In this document: positions 8,194 to 16,052 of the stretch, in pieces
How the letters are laid out: each line of letters starts with the position of its first letter
How positions within the stretch are numbered: the first letter of the stretch is position 1
Assembly (NCBI GenBank): GCA_028818385.1
Contig: JAPPNY010000210.1
Coordinates: 95,023-159,022, forward strand
Direction: 5' to 3'
Origin: Spirochaetaceae bacterium
GTDB taxonomy: Bacteria; Spirochaetota; Spirochaetia; SZUA-6; Bin103
DNA length: 64,000 bases
Translations under genes and position numbers: made by a program
The notes under the pieces: generated by a model
What the model saw: only the letters and a program-made list of their open reading frames with translations
Databases searched by the model: none
What the model was told of the DNA's origin: nothing

Positions 8194-9102
8194 ATGGACC
8201 GGGCACGCTTCGAGCACCACTTCACCGGACCGCTCGCCTCGATCAACACGCCGTTCCGATCGGACGGCGCCATCGACTACGACGGCCTGCGCCGGTTCGT
8301 CGACGCCGCCATCGCCGGCGGCGCGCGCACGGTGCTGTTCACGCCGGGCGACAGCCTCTACGCGGTGCTGTCGGAACAGGAGATCGCCGATCTGACCAGG
8401 GTCACGCGCGAGCACGTCGGCAGCCGGGCGATGTTCCTGGCCGCGGCGGCGCCCTGGTGGCAGGACCAGGCCGTGGCGTTCGCCCGCTACGCGGCCGAGG
8501 TCGGCGCCGACGGCGTGCTGGCCTCTCCGCCGTACCGGGGCGTCAGCGTGCGCGACTGCGCCGATTACTTCCTGGCCGTCTCCCGCGAACTGCCGACGGT
8601 GATCCTGAGCGCCACGCTGGCGCCGCTCGGACTCGGCGGCGCGCTGGAGGCGGTGCGGATGCTGGTGGCCGAAGGCGACCGCATCGTCGGTTTCAAGGAG
8701 GACTACGGCCCCGAGTTCGCGCGGCCGGCCTGCCTGCTGTCGCAGGGCACGTGGAGCAACTTCGCCGGCGGCCAGAAGCAGACCCACCTGGACATGCATC
8801 CCTACGGGTGCGCCGGCTACATGTCCGTGCTGGTGGTCTTCAAGCCGGAGATCAGCCGCGCCTACTGGAACGCGATCGAGGGCGGCGATCTGGTGGCCGC
8901 GGCAGCGATCATCCGCGACTACGACATGCCGATGTTCGACCTGCTGGCAGCCGCCTCGCCGGCCGGCAGCGACGCCGCACAGCACGCCATGATGGAGCTG
9001 GCCGGCATCTCCGGCCGCTGGCGCCGGCCGCCGCTGTCCGACTACACCGACGAGGAGCTGGAGCGGCTGCGCGCCGGGCTGCGGGAGCTGTCGCTGCTGT
9101 GA
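8194..9102 (+). CDS. DapA/NanA-like aldolase family protein with altered active-site motif
   Basis: TIM-barrel lyase of the dihydrodipicolinate synthase/N-acetylneuraminate lyase superfamily, 302 residues from ATG 8194 (ATG 8173 is in frame and would add seven residues; neither has a strong ribosome site). The Schiff-base lysine is K168 in VGFKEDYG and the catalytic tyrosine is Y114 in SPPYRG. The usual TTGES loop reads T50-P-G-D-S, so the second threonine of the proton relay is proline and Glu is Asp. That argues against true DapA activity and for a specialised 2-oxo-acid aldolase or dehydratase. It is followed after 22 bp by an Asp-box protein, suggesting a sugar-acid pathway. Confidence 0.85.
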   Translation: MDRARFEHHFTGPLASINTPFRSDGAIDYDGLRRFVDAAIAGGARTVLFTPGDSLYAVLSEQEIADLTRVTREHVGSRAMFLAAAAPWWQDQAVAFARYAAEVGADGVLASPPYRGVSVRDCADYFLAVSRELPTVILSATLAPLGLGGALEAVRMLVAEGDRIVGFKEDYGPEFARPACLLSQGTWSNFAGGQKQTHLDMHPYGCAGYMSVLVVFKPEISRAYWNAIEGGDLVAAAAIIRDYDMPMFDLLAAASPAGSDAAQHAMMELAGISGRWRRPPLSDYTDEELERLRAGLRELSLL

Positions 9103-9124
9103 GCCGAAGGGGGAGGGAACGCTG

Positions 9125-10234
9125 ATGCGCATCCTGGACACGGGGCTGGTCTACGCCAATCCCAAGCCGCACCTGCACACCAGGCACGCCTTCCACCCGA
9201 CGCTGGTCGACCTTGGCGGCGGGGAGCTGCTGTGCGGCTACGACGTGGGGCGCGCGGTGGAGGGTCTGGACTACCGCACCTACCTGGCCCGGTCTCGGGA
9301 CGGGGGCGCCACCTGGGAACCGGAGGGGCCGTTGCTCCCCGACCGCTGGGCGGACGGCTACACCCACTCGGTCAGGCTGAGCGCCGCCGCCGGCGGCCTG
9401 GTCGGCTTCGGTGCGCTTCACCGGCGCGACGATCCCGCCGAAGGGATCGTCAACCACGCCACGCTGGGCATGGTGCCGATGAGCCTGATCCTGGCCCGAT
9501 CCGATGACGACGGAGCGAGCTGGAGCGACCCGGAGATCATCGACACCCCGCTGATCGGCCCCGCGTTCGAGATCTGCCACGCGATAGTGGAACTGCCTGA
9601 CGGGCGCTGGCTGGCGCCCACGGCGACGTGGGCCGGCTGGGACGGGGAACGTCCCGAGGGCCGCAAGACCGTGGTCCTGGAGAGCGACGACGCCGGGCGC
9701 ACGTGGCCGCGGTACGCGGTGATGTTCGACGGAACCGCCGAGGGCGTCGAGCACTGGGAAGTGTCGGTGGTGCCGTTGGGCGGCGACCGGGTGCTGGCGG
9801 TGAGCTGGGTGTGCCACACGGAGTCCGGCTCCCACTGGCCGAACCGATACGCGCTGAGCGGCGACGGCGGGCGCAGCTTCGGGCCGCCGGCCGAGCTGGG
9901 CCTGCGCGGGCAGACCTGCAAGGCGCTGGCGCTGAGCGACGGCCGGGTGCTGTTCGTCTACCGCCGCATCGACCCCCCGGGGCTGTGGGCGGTGCCGGGC
10001 ACCCTGAACGGCGGCGGCTGGCGGTATGGGGAGCATCTCCTGCTCTGGAACGGCGGCTTGGCCGATTCGGGAATGACCGGCGCCGGCGGCGCCTCGGACG
10101 AGCTGGCGGCGCTGAAGTTCGGCTTCCCGCAGATGATCGAGCGTGACGGAGGCGAGGTGCTGGTGGCGTTCTGGTGCTTCGAGGACTGGTCGACCCGCAT
10201 CCGCTGGATCAGGCTGGACGTTTCGCCGAACTGA
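9125..10234 (+). CDS. Asp-box (BNR) beta-propeller protein, sialidase-like
   Basis: Protein of 369 residues with repeated Asp boxes: SRDGGATW, SDDDGASW, SDDAGRTW and SGDGGRSF, the signature of six-bladed sialidase-type propellers. A GGAGGG ribosome site lies just before the ATG. No signal peptide, so probably intracellular, unlike most secreted sialidases. Because the arginine triad of true sialidases is not obvious by eye, glycosidase or lyase activity on another acidic sugar is possible. It is co-directional with the DapA-like gene, reminiscent of a sialidase next to a sialate lyase, but the altered lyase makes that only a hint. Confidence 0.82.
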   Translation: MRILDTGLVYANPKPHLHTRHAFHPTLVDLGGGELLCGYDVGRAVEGLDYRTYLARSRDGGATWEPEGPLLPDRWADGYTHSVRLSAAAGGLVGFGALHRRDDPAEGIVNHATLGMVPMSLILARSDDDGASWSDPEIIDTPLIGPAFEICHAIVELPDGRWLAPTATWAGWDGERPEGRKTVVLESDDAGRTWPRYAVMFDGTAEGVEHWEVSVVPLGGDRVLAVSWVCHTESGSHWPNRYALSGDGGRSFGPPAELGLRGQTCKALALSDGRVLFVYRRIDPPGLWAVPGTLNGGGWRYGEHLLLWNGGLADSGMTGAGGASDELAALKFGFPQMIERDGGEVLVAFWCFEDWSTRIRWIRLDVSPN

Positions 10235-10282
10235 CCCGGCGGGACCTGCACGGCAGGATGGCGCCGATACATTCGACGACCG

Positions 10283-10657
10283 TTATGCAGTGGTCGCGAG
10301 GTCGTACTCGGGCACGAGGACCTCGGCCGGTATTCCCCACGCGGCGGACAGAGTCCGGATCATCGCCAGCGTGAGCGGACGGCGACGATTGAGGACCTCG
10401 GACGCGTGTGACTGCGACCCGATCAGGTCGGCGAAGTCTTTTTGCCGGAGTCCACGCGCCTGCATCACGTGCTCGAGTGCCGAAATGGGGTCAGGCGCCT
10501 CTATCGTCCAGTGCTTGGTTTCGTAAGCCTCCACAAGAGTAACGAGCACATCGAGTTCGTCGCTCTCCGGAGTGCCGGGCGACGTGCCCATGAGTCTGTC
10601 GATGGCGTTCAAAGCCACGTCGTAATCGAATTCGTTCTTGATCGGCCTTATATCCAT
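10283..10657 (-). CDS. higA: HigA-type antitoxin, helix-turn-helix
   Basis: Antitoxin and DNA-binding autorepressor of 124 residues. The C-terminal half is an XRE-type HTH (LEHVMQARGLRQKDFADLIG, then SHASEVLNRRRPLTLAMIRTLS) preceded by an alpha-helical N-terminal part. The ATG at 10657 has an AAGGAG ribosome site six bases upstream, which overlaps the stop of the upstream toxin gene, so the pair is translationally coupled in the toxin-first order typical of higBA. An earlier in-frame start at 10684 lies inside the toxin gene and is less likely. Confidence 0.9.
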   Translation of the reverse strand: MDIRPIKNEFDYDVALNAIDRLMGTSPGTPESDELDVLVTLVEAYETKHWTIEAPDPISALEHVMQARGLRQKDFADLIGSQSHASEVLNRRRPLTLAMIRTLSAAWGIPAEVLVPEYDLATTA

Positions 10658-10667
10658 ATCGAACTCC

Positions 10668-10961
10668 TTACACGTGGGCGGCACTCACGCGATCGTACTC
10701 GGCGTGGGTTCCCACGAACCGAACGAACCCGAGTCGACTCGCGTAGTCGAACCGAACGATAAGCCGGTACCGGTTCCCCCCAATGTTGAACACGGTCCGG
10801 TCATTCCCGACGATGCTGGCGTTTCTGTACATCTGCTTCACGTCCGTCGGGGACGACCAGTCGGCTTTCGACGCGATCGCGTACCAGGACTTCAGCGGCT
10901 GTTCCGCTCTGGGTTCCTGCTCCCAATACTCTCGCAATGTCCGCTTGGCAATGATGCGCAC
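10668..10961 (-). CDS. higB: HigB-type toxin, mRNA interferase
   Basis: RelE-superfamily ribosome-dependent mRNA interferase of 97 residues (HigB toxin family). Recognisable features are the start MRIIAKRTLREYWEQ, LKSWYAIASKADWSSPTDVKQMY, and the closing GNRYRLIVRFDY...FVRFVGTHAEYDRV. It starts with GTG and has no visible ribosome site, so the transcript may be nearly leaderless. The higA partner follows immediately. A 17-bp inverted repeat overlaps the -35 box just upstream, fitting autoregulation by HigA or HigBA. Confidence 0.92.
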   Translation of the reverse strand: MRIIAKRTLREYWEQEPRAEQPLKSWYAIASKADWSSPTDVKQMYRNASIVGNDRTVFNIGGNRYRLIVRFDYASRLGFVRFVGTHAEYDRVSAAHV

Positions 10962-10970
10962 CGAGACATG

Positions 10971-10998
10971 GATATGGCATCCCGATTCGGGATGTCAA
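10971..10998 (-). promoter_or_regulatory. higBA promoter with palindromic operator
   Basis: A perfect -35 TTGACA (10998-10993, minus strand) is overlapped by the inverted repeat CATCCCGA-n-TCGGGATG at 10978-10994 (two perfect 8-bp arms, one central base). A weak -10 (CATATC, 16-base spacing) sits just before the GTG of higB. The layout fits steric repression by the antitoxin. Confidence 0.7.
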
Positions 10999-11034
10999 GG
11001 ACGACCTGCGGAGGACAAGGAGTGAGGCGTCCGC

Positions 11035-11622
11035 TCAGTCTTCCATTGCCCCGCCGTCGGTGAGGGTGTGCCAGAACACGATGTCGGCCTGGTGCACGAT
11101 GCTCACGTGCAGGGAGCGCTGCACCAGCTCGCCCTCGCCGGAGTGGCAGCCGGCGGCGTGGCAGACCTCCTCGGGGAGCCCGACGGTCAGGCAGACGTGG
11201 ACGCCGTACAGGGTGTGGCGGAGCGCCGGCCGGCCGGTCGCGACGGTATCGGCGCGCCAGCGGCGCTGGTTGTCGGGGTCGAACTCGAACGGCTTGCCCA
11301 CGTCGTGGCAGAGGGCGCACGCCGCGAGCAGGTCGCGGTCGATCGGCAGCTCCGGGAAGCGGCCCTTCATCTCGTCGCCCATCGCCAGCGCGAGGCGGGT
11401 GACCCCGCGGATGTGGTCGAGCTGGGTGCCCCGCTTCATGCGCGGCGAGTCCGGCACACCCGAGCCGCGGATCTGGTCGATGGCAGTGAACGAGCTGTGA
11501 GCGAGCGCATACGCCCAGGCGCGCGCCACCTTGTCGCGCAGGCCGGCGTCGGTGATCTCGGCGAGCTCCGGCAGGCTGGCCGTCACGGTCTCAAGGAGAG
11601 CGGCGTCCTGTGTGGCACTCAT
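11035..11622 (-). CDS. HD-domain phosphohydrolase-like protein
   Basis: Protein of 195 residues with an HD metal site: H70 (QLDHIRGV), H106-D107 (CHDVGKP), further His at 136/142 (RHTLYGVH) and D180 (VHQAD). Such enzymes hydrolyse phosphate esters or nucleotides, or are mixed-function HD oxygenases; substrate unknown. Its ATG overlaps the stop of the upstream phytanoyl-dioxygenase gene (ATGA), so the two are co-translated. PhyH-type and HD-type proteins paired in one operon recall organophosphonate oxidation (PhnY/PhnZ), a possibility worth testing but not shown by the sequence alone. Confidence 0.85.
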   Translation of the reverse strand: MSATQDAALLETVTASLPELAEITDAGLRDKVARAWAYALAHSSFTAIDQIRGSGVPDSPRMKRGTQLDHIRGVTRLALAMGDEMKGRFPELPIDRDLLAACALCHDVGKPFEFDPDNQRRWRADTVATGRPALRHTLYGVHVCLTVGLPEEVCHAAGCHSGEGELVQRSLHVSIVHQADIVFWHTLTDGGAMED

Positions 11623-12515
11623 CGGGCCTCCGCCTCCTCCCGTTCCCGTCGCTGCCGTTCTTCCCGTTCCTTGACCGCGCCGATGCCCCGGTACTCGAAG
11701 CGCGGCTTGGCGCCGGTGACCTCGATGATCTGGTAGTTGCGCGGCGACTCCTCCCACGCGGACTGGCACTCGAAGCCCCAGAGCCGGCGCAGGGTGGGCG
11801 AGGCCGCCTCGACGATGTCGTTCGGGATCGAGCGGGTGTGGTCGCAGAACGGCTTCATGCGCGCGCGGCAGTGGAAATTCAGCACGGCGTAGCGGATCTG
11901 GTTCGTGTCGTTGGGCGCGCCGCCGTGCATGAGACGTCCGTCGTACACCAGGCAGGCACCCGGTTTGCAGATGAACTGGCGCTCGTCCTCGGGCGGGATC
12001 TTCGCGGAGTCGAGGTCCCTGACGTGCGACCCGGGCACGAAGCGGGTGGCGCCGCTCTCCGCCGTGAACTCGGACAGCGCGAACAGGGACTGCGCGAACG
12101 TGGGCACCACCGCGTGCACCTTGTAGGGCGGGTTGGGCATGAAGTCGTCGCCGTCGCGGTGCAGCCCCTGCGCCTTCATGCCGGGCATCGGCGACCGCGC
12201 CCCGGAGTCGCACAGGATGTAGTCGTCGCCCAGCAGGTAGGCCAGGCAGGCCATCACGCGCGGCACCTGCAGCATCTCCCGGAACACCTCGGCGCGTGCG
12301 GTCAGGTTGTGGGTGCGCAGGGTGCCGGGCTCGTGCTCGGTGGCACTCACCTCCCGGTAGGTGACTGCGATCTCCCGGATCGCCTCGCCGACCTGACGCT
12401 GGGTGAGGGTGTCTTCGAGGATGGTGTAGCCGTGCTCGTCCAACTCCTCGAAGTGCCTGAGCATCGCCGGGTCGGTCTTCAGGTTCTGCAGCTCGGTCTC
12501 GATGTCCGTCGCCAT
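11619..12515 (-). CDS. Phytanoyl-CoA dioxygenase (PhyH) family protein
   Basis: Fe(II)/2-oxoglutarate-dependent oxygenase of 298 residues. The iron facial triad is visible: H119-x-D121 (LHRDGDDF) and H197 (GRLMHGG), with R208 (NQIRYA) placed to bind 2-oxoglutarate. Start at ATG 12515 (MATDIETELQ) is preferred; the frame is open for 25 more codons but these overlap the region upstream of the divergent VOC gene. The C-terminus is an unusual charged tail (REERQRREREEAEAR). It is coupled to the HD-domain gene. Confidence 0.87.
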   Translation of the reverse strand: MATDIETELQNLKTDPAMLRHFEELDEHGYTILEDTLTQRQVGEAIREIAVTYREVSATEHEPGTLRTHNLTARAEVFREMLQVPRVMACLAYLLGDDYILCDSGARSPMPGMKAQGLHRDGDDFMPNPPYKVHAVVPTFAQSLFALSEFTAESGATRFVPGSHVRDLDSAKIPPEDERQFICKPGACLVYDGRLMHGGAPNDTNQIRYAVLNFHCRARMKPFCDHTRSIPNDIVEAASPTLRRLWGFECQSAWEESPRNYQIIEVTGAKPRFEYRGIGAVKEREERQRREREEAEAR

Positions 12516-12583
12516 GGGTCGCAACGTACCACGCGGGGCGCCGGACTTGCGACGGATTCGCGCCCGGCGGTACCGTGCGCGGT

Positions 12584-13000
12584 ATGGCACAGCTTCGGCA
12601 CCTCGCGCTGCGCTGCGGCGACATGGAGCGCTCGCGGAATTTCTACGAGACCGTGTTCGGCTGGCGATTTGTGGGCTATCGGCCCAGCGGGCAGGCGCTG
12701 GATCTCAGCGACGGCACGCTCAACGTCACGCTGATCGACCAGGACCCGACCGACCGCCGCCAGTACGAAGAGGGCGAGGAGTTCATCCACTTCGGCATCG
12801 TCGTCGACGACCTGCACGCGGTGTGGCAGCGGCTGCACGAACTGGGGGTGTCGTTCTCGAAAGAGAGCGTCAAGGAGCGCAAGCCGATCGACCCCAGCCA
12901 GCCGCCGCCGGTCTCCTTCAAGGTCCTCGATCCCGACGGCAACGTGGTCGACATCACCTCCAACCGCAGCGAGTGGGTCGGGGTGCGGCTGGACGACTGA
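12584..13000 (+). CDS. VOC/glyoxalase-family protein
   Basis: Single vicinal-oxygen-chelate module pair, 138 residues, beginning LRHLALRCGDMERSRNFYETVFGW and ending in the second beta-alpha-beta-beta-beta unit with FKVLDPDGNVVDITSN. Metal ligands H (near residue 5) and E are plausible but the exact set cannot be assigned by eye. ATG 12584 is preferred over a GTG nine bases earlier. It is divergent from the PhyH gene (68-bp gap) and converges with the ATPase gene (three-base gap). Function in this locus unknown. Confidence 0.82.
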   Translation: MAQLRHLALRCGDMERSRNFYETVFGWRFVGYRPSGQALDLSDGTLNVTLIDQDPTDRRQYEEGEEFIHFGIVVDDLHAVWQRLHELGVSFSKESVKERKPIDPSQPPPVSFKVLDPDGNVVDITSNRSEWVGVRLDD

Positions 13001-13003
13001 CGG

Positions 13004-14287
13004 CTACTCGACGGCGAGGGACTCGGAGAGCCAGCGCCAGACCGGGAGCAGCCGTATCCGTCCCCGCATCCCATACCACTCCACGTCCTCCTCGCGGTCG
13101 GCGTCGGCCGTGAGCACGAGCAGCCGGTCACAGGCGAGGTCCCGTCCCGCCTGGAGGAGGGCGCGAATCTCGCGTGCCCGCGTCTCCGGAGCGCTCATGT
13201 CCCAGCAGACCTGGATGAGCTGAGTGACCTGGAGCCCGTCCTTCACGACGAAGTCCACTTCCCGCTGCCGGGCGTCCTTCCAGTAGAAGATCTGCCACAC
13301 TCCGTCCAGAGCGCGCTTGTGCAGCGCGACCGCAACCAGATTCTCCACCAGCCTGCCCAGGTCAGGGCTGAACTGCGTGGCGCGGGCAGTCACCAGGCCG
13401 TTGTCGATGCAGTAGATCTTGCGGTTGGCGGTGGCCTGCTCCCTGGCCTTGAACGAGAAGCGCGGGAGCGAGAAGAACAGGAACGCCTCTTCGAGGTGGC
13501 CGATGTACTTGGCTACCGTCTGGACGCCCCGGCAGCGCGTCACGGTGGTCAGGCGGTTCAGCGAGTACTCCCGCCCAACGTTCGCGAGCAGGTAACCGGC
13601 CAGGTCCTCGATCCCGGCCACCGAGCGGATGCGGCGGCGACGGACGATGTCCTTGTAGAGGACGGAATCCCACAGGGTGCGCAGGTAGAAGCCGCGGTCC
13701 ACGTCACGCAGCAGCGGCTCCGGGTAGCCGCCGTCCCGAGCGTAGCGGAGGAAGGCTTCCGCCCTTTCCGATCCGGTGCGCGCGGCAGGGTTGGCGCTCA
13801 GGGACTCGGCGAACGAAAAGGGAAAGAGGACGATGGGGAGGTGCCGCCCCGTCAGGTGCGTGGCCAGCTCACCACTCAACAGGTGCGCGTTGCTGCCGGT
13901 CAACAGCAGCCGATACCCCTGACGCTGCAGGCGATTCACGAATAGTTCCCACTTCGGCAGGTTCTGGATCTCGTCGAGCAGCAGATGCCGGGGGTTCCCG
14001 TACACGGCGTTGACGGCGGCCAGGAGCCGGTCGTAGTCCTCCACCGCGACGAGGCGCTCATCATCGAAGTTGAGATACCCTCGGGAGGCGGCCTGCGCCA
14101 GCAGATGCATCGCCAGAAAGGACTTCCCGCAGCGTCGCGGGCCGATGATCACCTTGATCAGGTCGTCGTCGCCGTACGGGACGCCGAGTCGGCGCTCGAC
14201 GTAGCGCTCGCTCAGCCGGGACAGCATCTCCCGCCGCTGCACTTCGACCGCGTCGTGGAGCATCGAGTGCTCGGCGTATTTCTGCAT
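13004..14287 (-). CDS. AAA ATPase with DUF4143 C-terminal domain
   Basis: Protein of 427 residues with Walker A G49-P-R-R-C-G-K-S56 and Walker B LLLDEIQ (D105-E106), followed by a LLLTGSNAHLLSGE sensor region and a PD-(D/E)xK-like C-terminus (REVDFVVKDG...QLIQVCWD). This family is common in accessory DNA of bacteria and archaea; its role is unclear, with defence or mobile-element upkeep proposed. ATG 14287 is preferred over a TTG ten codons earlier. A 14-bp perfect palindrome sits just upstream. A related but more degraded ATPase remnant occurs near 7 kb. Confidence 0.87.
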   Translation of the reverse strand: MQKYAEHSMLHDAVEVQRREMLSRLSERYVERRLGVPYGDDDLIKVIIGPRRCGKSFLAMHLLAQAASRGYLNFDDERLVAVEDYDRLLAAVNAVYGNPRHLLLDEIQNLPKWELFVNRLQRQGYRLLLTGSNAHLLSGELATHLTGRHLPIVLFPFSFAESLSANPAARTGSERAEAFLRYARDGGYPEPLLRDVDRGFYLRTLWDSVLYKDIVRRRRIRSVAGIEDLAGYLLANVGREYSLNRLTTVTRCRGVQTVAKYIGHLEEAFLFFSLPRFSFKAREQATANRKIYCIDNGLVTARATQFSPDLGRLVENLVAVALHKRALDGVWQIFYWKDARQREVDFVVKDGLQVTQLIQVCWDMSAPETRAREIRALLQAGRDLACDRLLVLTADADREEDVEWYGMRGRIRLLPVWRWLSESLAVE

Positions 14288-14307
14288 TCTGGCATCTATA
14301 ATACACA

Positions 14308-14321
14308 AAACTTGCAAGTTT
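14308..14321. promoter_or_regulatory. 14-bp perfect palindrome upstream of ATPase gene
   Basis: AAACTTGCAAGTTT reads the same on both strands and lies 21 bases before the ATPase ATG in an A/T-rich pocket of otherwise GC-rich DNA. It could be an operator or a hairpin; no partner regulator is adjacent. Confidence 0.45.
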
Positions 14322-14346
14322 CATGTATTACGTTTCATCGATATGA

Positions 14347-15609
14347 TCAATCGTGCGGTGTTGACCGAATCGTGCCGTCCCGGTCGACCGGGATCGGCTC
14401 GGCCGCCGGGGTGGCGCCGGGCTCGGGCATGGGCACCGGCTCCAGCGAGGCGCCGCTTGGTTCCGAGCCCGTTGGCCGGCGGACCGCGCCGGTCATCGGC
14501 GCGTAGGTGATTCCCAGGTGAGGGGTCTCGATGCGCCGGCCGCCGCAGTGGTGGGAGATGAGCGCCGCCTCCAGCACGCCGGTGGTGAGCAGCGTCCGCT
14601 CCACCGGGCTCTGCGGGCGGCCGGACAGCAGGAAGTCCTCGACGGCCAGGCCGAAGTAGCTGAAGTGGGCGTGGTTGGGGCCTTCGTCACCGTGGAACTC
14701 GCGCGCGTCGACGCGCCCCGCACGCCGGCCGGCGTAGGCGAACTTGCGGACGTAGCCGTCGTCGCCGAGCATCAGCACCGTACCGCGCAGTCCGTCGGCA
14801 TATTCGATCAGGAACACGTGCGGATCGCTCACGCGTTCCGGTTCCAGGCGGTCGGGTCCCGGGTTCGTCGCGGCCAGCGCGGCGTCGGCCAGGTCGGTCG
14901 GCCAGCGGCCGGCGTCTGCCGCCCGCCACACGTCCCGGCCTGACAGGCAGGTCACGGCCACGACCCCGGTCTCGCCGCCCGCGCGGCGCTCCACCTGGCA
15001 CTGCAGGGACTCCAGCGCGTGGAACCCGTAGCGCTCCAGCATGTGGAACCCGGTGGCGAGCGCCTCGTCGAGCGGATCGCCGAGCGGATGCTCGACGTTC
15101 GGCCGGCGCCAGTGGACGGGCAGGGAGGAACCGGCCCAGAGCGGCACGCGCAACTCGCGCGCGGTGTCGTACATCCAGCGCGCGTCGGACCACCGGTAGG
15201 ACAGGTGCTTGTCGCAGAACACGGGCACGGGCCGGCCGTGCTCGGCGAGCACGCCGCAGACCTGCTCGAACAGCCAGCGGCGGGGCAGCATCTCCTGCCC
15301 CAGGGCGGTGCGCGGGTAGTCGCCGTGCTCGCCGATCAAGAGCACCCCGTCGACGGCCAGCTCGCCGGTGTCCAGGGTCAGAGCGGCGGGAATGCTCTGG
15401 TAGACCGGCACGCCCCACTGCCGGGCGAGCTGCAGGCCCACGTCGTTCCGGTGAATCTGATCGATGTACAGCGAGACGACGCGGGTACGCGGCGGGATCA
15501 GCCCCTCGTCGGTCGGAAAGCCGGTGAGGAACTTGGCAGCCAGGACGCCGGCGTGGCTGTTGGGGAAGAAGGTGGTCGTGATCGCGGCGATACGAGCTGG
15601 TTCTGCCAT
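14347..15609 (-). CDS. Uncharacterised Gfo/Idh/MocA-like protein
   Basis: Protein of 420 residues, starting MAEPARIAAITTTFFPNSHA. Homologues with the same order of motifs (FPTDEGL, SLYIDQ, GVLLIGEHGDYPR, FCDKHLSYRW, GFHALESLQCQVERRAGGETGV) are annotated only as hypothetical or oxidoreductase-like in sugar-utilising bacteria. A canonical GxGxxG nucleotide motif is not evident, so cofactor binding is uncertain. The C-terminal ~45 residues are Pro/Glu-rich. It stands alone, divergent from the IS remnant and island to its right. No signal peptide. Confidence 0.7.
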   Translation of the reverse strand: MAEPARIAAITTTFFPNSHAGVLAAKFLTGFPTDEGLIPPRTRVVSLYIDQIHRNDVGLQLARQWGVPVYQSIPAALTLDTGELAVDGVLLIGEHGDYPRTALGQEMLPRRWLFEQVCGVLAEHGRPVPVFCDKHLSYRWSDARWMYDTARELRVPLWAGSSLPVHWRRPNVEHPLGDPLDEALATGFHMLERYGFHALESLQCQVERRAGGETGVVAVTCLSGRDVWRAADAGRWPTDLADAALAATNPGPDRLEPERVSDPHVFLIEYADGLRGTVLMLGDDGYVRKFAYAGRRAGRVDAREFHGDEGPNHAHFSYFGLAVEDFLLSGRPQSPVERTLLTTGVLEAALISHHCGGRRIETPHLGITYAPMTGAVRRPTGSEPSGASLEPVPMPEPGATPAAEPIPVDRDGTIRSTPHD

Positions 15610-15716
15610 CGGTGCACTCGGAGCGTAGCAGATGGAGACCGCCGACAGACCGGGGCGTCGATGCGCGGTGCGCCAGCGAGCGCTCCGCGTCGATCTGGTC
15701 ATCTGGTCGCTGGCTC

Positions 15717-15744
15717 TTGACAGCCGCGCACGTGCGCCCATAAT
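15717..15744 (+). promoter_or_regulatory. Strong sigma-70-type promoter with palindrome in spacer
   Basis: TTGACA at 15717-15722 and CATAAT at 15739-15744 are separated by 16 bases. The spacer contains the perfect 12-bp palindrome GCGCACGTGCGC (15726-15737). It reads into the transposase remnant and the permease genes beyond. This is the best promoter match seen in the window; the palindrome could be an operator. Confidence 0.7.
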
Positions 15745-15817
15745 GGTCGGCTGAACCGCTAGACTTGCCCCACCTCGCGTGCCACATCCAGCGTGAGCAC
15801 GAAAGAAGGAGTCTACG

Positions 15818-16052
15818 ATGGCGAGAACACATCGAGCGCACCCGCCGGAGTTTCGCCAGCAGACGTCGAGATGGAGCGCTCCGGACGAACGCCGGACGAG
15901 TTGCTGGAGCAGCTCAAGACGATCCGGCAGTCCAACCGCGAGGCGTACGGCCGCCAGAGGTCGACGAAGACCACCACAGGGAGCGAGCGGGCAGCTCCTG
16001 TGGCGCCCGATCCGGTAGCCTCCGCCCGGCATGCCGTGACCGTTATTGGCTA
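15818..16052 (+). pseudogene. Degenerate IS3-family transposase remnant
   Basis: After an AAGGAG ribosome site, the frame from 15818 reads MARTHRAHPPEFRQQ, the usual opening of IS3-type OrfA, and the continuation VEMERSGRTPDELLEQL is in another frame (+2 relative), so a frameshift splits the helix-turn-helix protein after ~15 residues. Beyond ~15920, OrfB-like pieces (IRQSNREAYGR, then RERAGSSCGARSGSLRPAC in a further frame) suggest an internally deleted element. No terminal inverted repeats were recognised. The remnant ends at the start codon of the ABC permease and marks the left edge of the low-GC island. Confidence 0.55.

Noticed and set aside
9125..10234. Firm annotation as sialidase (nan pathway with the DapA-like gene as nanA)
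   Set aside because: Asp boxes alone do not prove sialidase activity and the lyase has an altered catalytic loop.
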